Source of the DNA: an uncultured Chiayiivirga sp.
GTDB taxonomy: Bacteria > Pseudomonadota > Gammaproteobacteria > Xanthomonadales > Xanthomonadaceae
Reading direction: 5' to 3'
DNA: 26,472 bases
Assembly (NCBI GenBank): GCA_934525595.1
Contig: CAKSZJ010000032.1
Location: forward strand, 1-26,472
In this document: positions 15,800-22,372 of the stretch, in pieces
How positions within the stretch are numbered: position 1 is the first letter of the stretch
How the letters are laid out: each line of letters opens with the position of its first letter
Notes under the pieces: generated by a model
What the model saw: the letters and a program-made list of their open reading frames with translations, nothing else
Told to the model about the DNA's origin: nothing
Databases searched by the model: none
Program-made: the position numbers and the translations under genes

Positions 15800-17152
15800 T
15801 CAGGAACGACGCCTCACACACAACGCCCGGTCGCCGTTGGGGGTGAGGACGTGGTCCGAGAGCCGGGTGCCTTTGCTGAGAGCGAGGCGCCAGGCCTCCG
15901 AGGAACCCTTCTGCATAGCGCTCCAAGGCCAAGGCGTGGTCAAGCGAAACAGTGGCGAGACCTTGCACGTCCACGACCCGCATTGCGTCGTCCCGCTGCC
16001 GGGGCGGTCGTAGATACCCTCCAATTCATCGATGCTCGGCAGGCGCATGCCCTTGCCTTGGCAATAGCGGTTGGCGTCGTTCCAGTTGATGTTCGAGCCG
16101 TTGTCGCTCTGTGTCCATTCCAGTCCGGTACGGGTATCCAGCAGGAAACCGTTGTATTGATCGATGAAGCCGGCGTGGCTGGCATCGGCTGGTTGTGGCG
16201 AAGCCGCCGCAGGCGGCGGCTGCACGGCGGCCTGTGCGGGCGCTGGCCGCAGCCGGCCCTGCGCCAGCGCGGCATAGAAGCCTTGCGGGAAGGTTTGCAG
16301 GTAACTGCGGCAGCCGTCCAGGTGGCCGTCGGCGCAGCCGCTGCCGGTCCAGTACACGGTGTCGCGGTCGGTTTCCGGGGCGGGTGCTGGCGCCGGTGTG
16401 GGCGCGCCGCTGGCGCCGGAGCGCAGCACCAGCGGCGGGATGCGGGCACCGGTGGTCCAGGGTTGCTGGCGGTTGTCGGTGAGCTGCGGCACGCGCTCTT
16501 CCACCTGGTCGAAGATCTGACGCACGGTCAGGCCGGGGCGGGGCAGGGTTTCGAGCAGGGCGGTGGTGAACGGCGAGTTGCGCTGGCTGCCATCGGCGGC
16601 GACCGTGCCTTGACGGGTGGCGTAGGCGATCAGGGTGCCGCTGGCGCTGGTCATCGGCCCCAGGCCCTTGCTGAGACTACGCACGCTGGCCGGCAGCGGG
16701 TTGTCGCGGCAGGCGTCGAGGATGACGAGGTTGAGGCGGCCCTGGGCCGATTCCATCTGTTCCAGCACGTAGCTGGCGGGCAGGGCTTCGACACGCAGAT
16801 CGGCCTGGCTGTGGATGGCGCCGTTGTCGACTGGCAACAGGTAGTTCTGGCCGTCCATCTCGACGCCGTGGCCGGAATAGAAGAACAGCGCCACACCGTT
16901 GGGGCGCAGTTTGTCGCGGAAGCGCTGGACGGCCTGGAACAGGCCGCGACGGTCCTGGTTGACGACTTCGATCACATCGAATCCCAGCTCGCGCAGCGCA
17001 CGGGACATGTCGCTGGCGTCGTGGGTGGGGTTGCGCAGGCGGCCGACTTCATAGTTGGCATTGCCGATGACCAGCGCCACGCGCTCGGTGGCCGCACTCG
17101 CAGCGAACGGCCACAGTGCCAGCATCGCCAGAAGACAGAAAAAACCGCGCAT
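15800..17152 (-). CDS. Exported caspase-family protease with C-terminal DUF1566/Lcl domain
   Basis: ATG 17152, with AAAGGGGG upstream, starts the signal peptide MRGFFCLLAMLALWPFAASA, almost the same as in the caspase-Sel1 gene. The caspase domain is 22-265: RVALVIGNANY, His95 (FFYSGHGVE), Cys148 (VILDACRDNP). A Pro/Ala linker follows. Then comes a short Cys-containing segment (YWTGSGCADGHLDGCRSYL, FPQGFYAALA) that is also present in the caspase at 22373. Residues 335-450 are a DUF1566/Lcl domain (TGLEWTQSDNG, MRLPSIDELEGIYD, ending RALCVRRRS). The fold is lectin-like and suggests ligand sensing or attachment. The gene is alone on its strand, convergent with the toxin operon and divergent from the papain-like protease. 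Its 5' region is repeat copy C. Confidence 0.92.
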   Translation of the reverse strand: MRGFFCLLAMLALWPFAASAATERVALVIGNANYEVGRLRNPTHDASDMSRALRELGFDVIEVVNQDRRGLFQAVQRFRDKLRPNGVALFFYSGHGVEMDGQNYLLPVDNGAIHSQADLRVEALPASYVLEQMESAQGRLNLVILDACRDNPLPASVRSLSKGLGPMTSASGTLIAYATRQGTVAADGSQRNSPFTTALLETLPRPGLTVRQIFDQVEERVPQLTDNRQQPWTTGARIPPLVLRSGASGAPTPAPAPAPETDRDTVYWTGSGCADGHLDGCRSYLQTFPQGFYAALAQGRLRPAPAQAAVQPPPAAASPQPADASHAGFIDQYNGFLLDTRTGLEWTQSDNGSNINWNDANRYCQGKGMRLPSIDELEGIYDRPGSGTTQCGSWTCKVSPLFRLTTPWPWSAMQKGSSEAWRLALSKGTRLSDHVLTPNGDRALCVRRRS

Positions 17153-17186
17153 GGATAACCCCCTTTGGCCGATTGGATGGCGTGGG

Positions 17187-17303
17187 CGTGAATGTAACGT
17201 CCCAAAGCGCCGCCCGCGAGTCATGGGACGGACGGGCGCGCGGGTACTGACATTGGACAAGGCGCGGGATCTTGTCCTTGCCGTGCCGGGCTCGAATTTG
17301 CCC
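17187..17303 (+). repeat. Direct repeat, copy C (5' region of a caspase-DUF1566 gene)
   Basis: This is the third copy of the repeat, shorter and more diverged: roughly 90% identical to copy B over about 117 bases by eye. It is in the same position relative to the downstream minus-strand caspase start as copy B. Its distal end is replaced at about 17304 by a toxin-gene-like fragment instead of continuing as in copies A and B. Confidence 0.75.
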
Positions 17304-17348
17304 GCCATTCTCGATACCAACGATGTGCCGGTGAAGCTGCTTGCATGA
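17304..17348 (+). pseudogene. Relic of a vapC-like PIN gene 5' end
   Basis: This stretch reads AILDTNDVPVKLLA and then a stop, against AILDTNVVLRYLLND at the start of the intact toxin at 15199. The first 19 bases differ from that gene at one position. No antitoxin gene precedes it. It looks like the scar of a deletion that joined repeat copy C to the inside of a toxin gene, with a GCCAT/GCAT microhomology at the junction. The match is short, so chance or a different PIN family cannot be excluded. I see no gene between it and the next start at 17571. Confidence 0.45.
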
Positions 17349-17570
17349 GTGGATGGCAGTAACGATCAGGCTACGAGGAAGTGCCGTAAAACCACTCCCG
17401 TTGCACAGGCCAGAACACGGCCGACACCCTCGGTGTCGGAAATGCCACCCGCGTCCGTCCATGTCCGGTACACGCGAGACGACAAATGCAAGGGGTCGCA
17501 GCCTTCCAGGCTGACGACCGCGGAGTTCGACTCTCCCGTCTCGCTCCACCACCTGCCGAGGGCTTTCATC

Positions 17571-18209
17571 ATGGACCGCCGCCGTTTTCTTCGAACCCTG
17601 ACCGCCCTGCCGGCCCTGGCCGTGGCCGGCCAGGCTGCCGCCCATGTCTGCCAGCCGCATGGCTACCACGCGATGTCCTGCCGTGTGGGTATCGACCTGC
17701 GGCAGTTCCAGTACGCCGCGCAGCCGCAGTTCCAGTCGCAGTGGTGCTGGGCGGCGTGCATCTCGATGCTGTTTGCCCATCACGGATTCGCCGTGTCGCA
17801 GGAACGCATCGTGCGCGAGGTATACGGCGCGCCGGTGAACATGCCGGCCATGGCCGGAGCAATGATCGCGGGCCAGCTCAACCGGCCCTGGATCGACGAT
17901 CGCGGTCGTCGCTTCAACGCCCGGCTCGGCGCGGCCTACGATTTCGATGCCGGCTTTCGCAACCTGGACAATCACATGATCCTCGCCGAACTGGCCGCCG
18001 GGCGCCCGCTGGTGATGGGAACCCGCAACCACGCCATTGTGCTCACCGCGCTTGATTACATTCCCACGCCCATGGGGCCGAACATCATCGGTGGCATGGC
18101 GTTCGATCCCTGGCCTGGCAAGGGCCTACGTCAGTTGGATCATTCCGAACTGATGGCCATGCACATGGGCGGGGCGTTGCGCTTTCTCGCCACGATGCAT
18201 GCGGCATAA
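17571..18209 (+). CDS. Tat-exported papain-like cysteine protease (AvrRpt2/C70-like)
   Basis: ATG 17571 has GAGGG eight bases upstream and starts a twin-arginine signal (DRRRFLRTL, hydrophobic core to about residue 24). The frame is open further upstream but without a ribosome site or signal. The mature part shows QSQWCWAACISM with the likely nucleophile Cys59, then NHAIVLTALDY with His154, and Asp179 in MAFDPWPG as a possible third member. This order and the QxxWCWAA motif fit papain-like peptidases of the C70/C39-like group. It is 212 residues long, so nearly all catalytic domain. Tat export implies folding before transport, unlike the Sec-exported caspases here. The caspase-FGE gene starts 33 bases later, so the two are probably co-transcribed; it could process that protein or another envelope target (inference). 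Confidence 0.82.
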   Translation: MDRRRFLRTLTALPALAVAGQAAAHVCQPHGYHAMSCRVGIDLRQFQYAAQPQFQSQWCWAACISMLFAHHGFAVSQERIVREVYGAPVNMPAMAGAMIAGQLNRPWIDDRGRRFNARLGAAYDFDAGFRNLDNHMILAELAAGRPLVMGTRNHAIVLTALDYIPTPMGPNIIGGMAFDPWPGKGLRQLDHSELMAMHMGGALRFLATMHAA

Positions 18210-18242
18210 TCTCCACGGAGCGTGATTCAAGGGGGAAACACC

Positions 18243-20174
18243 ATGCACCTGCTGCGCAGCATCGCTGCGCTGATCGCCCTGTCTGCACTGTTCGCCAGCC
18301 CGGCAGCCGAAGCGCGCCGGGTGGCACTGGTGATCGGCAACGGCAGCTACCAGCACACCACACGCCTGCCCAACCCCGGCAGCGATGCCAAGGCGCTCGC
18401 CCGGACACTGCGCACGCTCAATTTCGACGAGGTGACGGGACTGACCGACCTCGACCGCCCTCGCATGGAACGCGCCGTGCTGGAATTTGGCCGGCGTGCC
18501 AGCGGTGCGGACGTGGCGCTGGTGTTCTTCGCCGGCCACGGCATCCAGATGGATGGACGCAATTACCTGCTGCCGGTGGATGCCAGGCTCGAAGACGACC
18601 TCGCCCTGCGCGTGGAAGCGGTGAATCTGGATCTGGTGCTCGATGCCGTTTCCGGTGCCGGCACCCGGCTGGTGGTGCTGGATGCCTGCCGCAACAACCC
18701 GTTTCTCTCGCGCATGCGCGTCAGCGGTGCCAACCGCAATGTCAGCCGTGGACTGGCACCGGTGGACGCAGCGCTGGGCGGTACGCTCATTGCGTTCTCC
18801 ACCAGCCCCGGCGACGTGGCTGCCGATGGCGATGGCGGCAACTCCCCGTTTACCTCTGCCCTGGTGCGGCATCTGGCACAGCCGGGGCTGGAAATCCGCC
18901 AGGTGTTCACCCGCGTGCGCGCCGACGTGCTGGCGCAGACCGGCAAACGGCAGACGCCGTGGGAAAACTCCTCGCTGCTGGGCGATGTGTATCTCGCCGG
19001 CAGCGGGATGTCGGTGGTGAACCCGACGCCTGTTGCGGGCGCAAGCACGGGCACGCTGGTAGTGAGCGTGACGCCTGCGGATGCGCGGGTATGGCTGGGG
19101 GATGCCCTGCTGCCGGCAGGCATCCGGGAAGTACCGAACCTGCCGCCGGGGGAAGTGCTGTTGACGGCGCGGCGCGAAGGTTACAGCGAGCACAGGATCA
19201 AGGCATACATCGTGGCGGGCCAGCGCACGGAGACGAGTTTGGGATTGGTGGCGGTGCAGGCATCACCATCGGGCAGCAATACGCCCGCCGCGCCGGTGGT
19301 TGCCTCGGGAGGTGCAGCGGGCCTTGCCGCGCCGGCGATGGTGCAGATTCCGGCGGGGCGTTTCGAGCAGGGCAGCCCGAGTTACGAGGGGGATCGCACT
19401 GCCGACGAAGGCCCGGTCCGCGAGGTGAGCATCCGCGCGTTTGCGCTGGGCAAATACGAGGTGACGCGGGGCGAGTTCCGTCGTTTCGTGGAGGCGACGG
19501 GTTACCGCACGGATGCGGAGAAGAACACGGCGATGGGTGGCAACGAGGCGCAAGGCTGTTATGCGTACAAGGGCGGCACGGACTTTGGCTGGAAGGCGGG
19601 CACGAGTTGGCGTGATCCGGGTTTTGCGCAGGAAGACACCCACCCGGTGGTGTGCGTGAGCTGGAACGACGCGCAGGCGTACATCGAATGGCTGAGCCGG
19701 GAAACCGGCCAGCGCTATCGGCTGCCGAGCGAGAGTGAACTGGAATATGCGAACCGTGCGGGCACGCGCACGCCGTGGGCGTGGGGGAGCGATCCGAATG
19801 GGGGTTGTGGGCAGGCGAACTACGCGGACAGCACGGTGAAGTCACGCATCAGTGGCTGGTCTTGGCCCACCGCAAGCTGCACCGATGGCCACGTATTCAC
19901 CGCACCGGTGGGCAGTTACGCGGCCAACGCGTTTGGCCTTCACGACACGGCGGGCAATGTGTGGGAATGGGCGGAGGACTGCTGGCATGACAATTACAAC
20001 GGGGCACCGATCGACGGCAGCGCGTGGACGAGTGGCGGCGACTGTGGTCGCCGCGTCCTGCGTGGGGGTTCGTGGAGCGGCAGACCCGCCTGGGTGCGTT
20101 CCGCCGACCGCAACAGGACCGCGGCGACGTACCGGGACGGCAGCGTGGGGTTCCGCCTGGCCAGGACTCTTTAG
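18243..20174 (+). CDS. Exported caspase with PEGA and FGE-fold C-terminal domain; candidate DGR target
   Basis: ATG 18243 follows AAGGGGGAAACACC. The signal peptide is 1-24. The caspase domain is 25-255: RVALVIGNGSY, His99 (FFAGHGIQ), Cys149 (VVLDACRNNP). The PEGA domain is 265-330, followed by a Ser/Pro/Ala linker. An FGE-sulfatase-type domain is at about 365-643 (MVQIPAGRFEQGS, YEVTRGEFRRFV, YRLPSESELEYA, GLHDTAGNVWEWAEDCW). The cysteines that make up the active site of true formylglycine-generating enzymes are absent from the GGSW region, so it is likely a binding domain. Its end, GGSW.GRP.WVRSADRN...GFRLART, has the layout of FGE-fold variable proteins of diversity-generating retroelements, with changeable residues between fixed ones. 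GC-rich hairpins lie just downstream. It would make a caspase with a diversifiable recognition head (inference). Confidence 0.93.
   Translation: MHLLRSIAALIALSALFASPAAEARRVALVIGNGSYQHTTRLPNPGSDAKALARTLRTLNFDEVTGLTDLDRPRMERAVLEFGRRASGADVALVFFAGHGIQMDGRNYLLPVDARLEDDLALRVEAVNLDLVLDAVSGAGTRLVVLDACRNNPFLSRMRVSGANRNVSRGLAPVDAALGGTLIAFSTSPGDVAADGDGGNSPFTSALVRHLAQPGLEIRQVFTRVRADVLAQTGKRQTPWENSSLLGDVYLAGSGMSVVNPTPVAGASTGTLVVSVTPADARVWLGDALLPAGIREVPNLPPGEVLLTARREGYSEHRIKAYIVAGQRTETSLGLVAVQASPSGSNTPAAPVVASGGAAGLAAPAMVQIPAGRFEQGSPSYEGDRTADEGPVREVSIRAFALGKYEVTRGEFRRFVEATGYRTDAEKNTAMGGNEAQGCYAYKGGTDFGWKAGTSWRDPGFAQEDTHPVVCVSWNDAQAYIEWLSRETGQRYRLPSESELEYANRAGTRTPWAWGSDPNGGCGQANYADSTVKSRISGWSWPTASCTDGHVFTAPVGSYAANAFGLHDTAGNVWEWAEDCWHDNYNGAPIDGSAWTSGGDCGRRVLRGGSWSGRPAWVRSADRNRTAATYRDGSVGFRLARTL
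20064..20164 (+). other. Candidate DGR variable region
   Basis: These last codons of the FGE domain contain the fixed frame GGSW, VRSA, RN and VGFRLA. Between them are residues encoded by codons that could derive from AAC/AAT in a template by adenine mutagenesis: 612-614 (SGR), 616-617 (AW), 622 (D), 626-630 (TAATY) and 632-634 (DGS). This matches DGR targets with FGE folds. No template repeat or reverse transcriptase is in the window, and ordinary FGE-like proteins also end in a GFR motif, so this is a hypothesis. Confidence 0.5.
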
Positions 20175-20280
20175 CCTTTGCCCTTTGCCCTTTTACCCTT
20201 TGGCCTGGCAGGGCGCGCAGCGCCCTGTGCTTTGTGAGATGGGGGGTCCGGGGGCGTAGCCCCCGGCGACGCGATTTTTT
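20165..20280 (+). promoter_or_regulatory. Pyrimidine-rich tract and two strong hairpins after the caspase-FGE gene
   Basis: After the stop there are repeated CCCTTT units (20176-20202). Then comes an 8-bp hairpin with a 3-base loop, CAGGGCGC-GCA-GCGCCCTG (20209-20227). A second hairpin of the same geometry follows, CCGGGGGC-GTA-GCCCCCGG (20248-20266), and then a six-T run at 20275-20280. GC-rich hairpins just past the variable region are needed for homing in studied DGRs. The second hairpin could also act as a terminator, although the T-run starts eight bases after its stem. Confidence 0.6.
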
Positions 20281-20340
20281 CCGGACCGGGGAATACGCGC
20301 AACCCGCGTGACGCACCTGATTCATGCCTGACGCCAAATT

Positions 20341-22287
20341 ATGTCCAACCCCCCTTTCCTGCCCAACCTCCACGAACTCGACCGCCTGCACGCAATCGCC
20401 AGCGAAGCGGAAGGTGAGCCCCCCAGCCTCGTCATCGGCGAGTGCCGCCTGCGCATTCCCGAATGGGGGCGCTGGTATGGCGGCCTGCGTTGCCTGGATG
20501 ACCGGTTCGAAACGCACGAGGCGCAGGTGCTGGCCTTGCCGCTGGACGCCCTCGATGGTGTGTCCGGCTTCGTGGCAGAAGCGGCGGCGGCCATCGGCGC
20601 GGTGCTGCGTGTCCGCGTTCGATACCTCGATTTCAATCTGGCGGAACTGCGGTTCTGGGCATTCGAACCACCGGAGAACGGCGAGCTGTCGGCAGGCGAA
20701 CCCCGCGAATCGGTGTTTGTGGACGATGGCCTGGGCGAGGCCGCGCCGCAGCTTCCGCCCGGCTGGAAGGCTCAGCGCCTGCTTGCCCGCCCGCCCTGGG
20801 GCCAGCGCTGGGAAGCCACGCATGTCACCGATTCGGAACACCGCTGGATCGACGTGCTACAGGTTCCGCCCTCGCTGGCGCAGCACTGCGCAACCGACCT
20901 GCTGCGGCGGCGCGATCTGGCGGTGCTGGAACTGGGCGGCGACATCCACGCCTGGCAGACGCCGGAGGGGTTCATCGTGGCGCGGCATGCCGCAGATCGC
21001 AGCCTGCGTACTGCCCTGCGCTGCGGCGAGGTGGACGGGCACCTGCTGCTGAAGGCCATGTTCGATGCGGCCTGCGCCGTGGACTGGCTGGCCGGCTTCG
21101 GCGCAACGCACCGGAACGTCTCGCTCGACAACATCCTCCTGATGGATCAGGAGTGTGAGGGACTGCATGCCTGGCTGGACGAAACCGGCTATCCCGACCC
21201 CATCGAACTGGCCGCTGCCGGATGGCCTGTCGGGTTCGCCGCCCATGCCGTGCCGCCGGAGCGCCTGCGTGGCGAGGCCTGTGTGCCGGCCAGCGATCAA
21301 TACGCCTTGGCTCTGGCGTATCTGGAAGCCCGAACCGGCCAGCTTCCCGAATCGCTGGGTACGGGCGATCCGGACCGGGTACTGGCCACGATGGGCGGGC
21401 TGCTGGGCGCAGAATGCAGCGTGCTTGCGCGCGCGCTGGCGCTGGACCCTGCGGCGCGCTGGGAAGATGCGCGCGGCTTCGTCCGCACACTCGCCACGAC
21501 ACTGGGTGTGCGCGCCGCTTGGGTACGGGGCACGCAACCCGAGGGCATCGTGGCGCTGCCGTCTGCCGATACGGGGCGGCTTCCACTGGCACGTTATCGG
21601 CGGCTGTTCGATGAGCGCATGGCGCCAACGGATGCGCAGATCGACGCCTTCGTGGACTACGTCTGCGGCAAGCACAGTTGGTACAAGCATCTGCCACTGA
21701 CCTTCCCCGGCATGCGCTTCGTCGTCTACCTCGACCCCAGCGCCGGCATGCGCCTGATCCAGCATCCCAATGGGCGGATGGAGCTTGCGTCCATCGACGA
21801 GGACGACGCCCGTTTCCATCACGCCATGCTGCCCACCGTCACCTATCGCGAACGCTTCGGCCTGCTGCGCGTCGAGGACGCCGGCGCGCCGTCCTTTTCC
21901 CTGCATGGCGAATCCGGCACCGAATACGCCGAGTCGGGCGCGGGCGTGTTGGCGGATGGCCGGTTCGAACGGCTACCCACTGAAATCGTGTTCGCCGGCA
22001 GCGTCGAAGTCACTGCGTTGATCCATCCGCGCGGCAGCGAGCCATGGCTGTGGAAAAGGTACTTCGAGCAATTGGGCGAGCGGTGCGACCTCGATACCCT
22101 GAACTGGCCCAGGGAAAGCGGTGGCAGCGAGATTCTCCGGGCCATCCATTGCCTGTATCGCGATTCGCGGCAAAGCGGTGCCGGCTACGATCGCGCTCTG
22201 GAACATCTGCTGGCACCGGAGCGTCAACGCCAGCGGCAGCGCCTCCGGGATGCAGTGGTGCGGGTGGTAGAGCGCACGTTCGGGTGA
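20341..22287 (+). CDS. Cytosolic pseudokinase-like protein with C-terminal HSWYKHLP-motif domain
   Basis: Protein of 648 residues with no signal peptide or membrane segment, unlike its neighbours. ATG 20341 is the first start after an in-frame stop; the ribosome site is weak. Residues 1-130 match nothing I know. Residues about 140-395 resemble a protein kinase: a loop-like WGQRWEA (153-159), HRNVSLDNILL (257-267) in place of HRDxKxxN, VPPERL (304-309) like the APE segment, and SDQYALALAYLEARTGQLP. The catalytic Asp of HRD is Asn259, and the beta-3 Lys appears to be replaced by Gln174, so it is probably inactive. The last 230 residues contain GKHSWYKHLPL (443-453), a motif I associate with an uncharacterised bacterial domain. 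It begins 166 bases after the caspase-FGE gene, beyond the hairpins, and may be a regulatory partner (inference). Confidence 0.75.
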   Translation: MSNPPFLPNLHELDRLHAIASEAEGEPPSLVIGECRLRIPEWGRWYGGLRCLDDRFETHEAQVLALPLDALDGVSGFVAEAAAAIGAVLRVRVRYLDFNLAELRFWAFEPPENGELSAGEPRESVFVDDGLGEAAPQLPPGWKAQRLLARPPWGQRWEATHVTDSEHRWIDVLQVPPSLAQHCATDLLRRRDLAVLELGGDIHAWQTPEGFIVARHAADRSLRTALRCGEVDGHLLLKAMFDAACAVDWLAGFGATHRNVSLDNILLMDQECEGLHAWLDETGYPDPIELAAAGWPVGFAAHAVPPERLRGEACVPASDQYALALAYLEARTGQLPESLGTGDPDRVLATMGGLLGAECSVLARALALDPAARWEDARGFVRTLATTLGVRAAWVRGTQPEGIVALPSADTGRLPLARYRRLFDERMAPTDAQIDAFVDYVCGKHSWYKHLPLTFPGMRFVVYLDPSAGMRLIQHPNGRMELASIDEDDARFHHAMLPTVTYRERFGLLRVEDAGAPSFSLHGESGTEYAESGAGVLADGRFERLPTEIVFAGSVEVTALIHPRGSEPWLWKRYFEQLGERCDLDTLNWPRESGGSEILRAIHCLYRDSRQSGAGYDRALEHLLAPERQRQRQRLRDAVVRVVERTFG

Positions 22288-22372
22288 AAGTAAGGGTGGA
22301 GGGATGTTTCAGTGGGTAGTGAGTCGCAACACCCGGGTGACCTGCCCTGATCGGATCAAACGAGCGCTGCGT

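Noticed and set aside
15851..17158. 435-codon plus-strand open frame
   Set aside because: It is antisense to the caspase-DUF1566 gene; its composition (Gly/Ala/Val/His-rich) is that of a shadow frame and no domain is visible.
11101..17303. Insertion-sequence interpretation of the 157-bp repeats
   Set aside because: No terminal inverted repeats, target duplications or transposase were visible; duplication of caspase 5' regions explains two of the copies directly.
22330..22339. CACCCGGGTG palindrome between two convergent genes
   Set aside because: It is short, has no loop or T-run and no positional logic for a terminator or operator.
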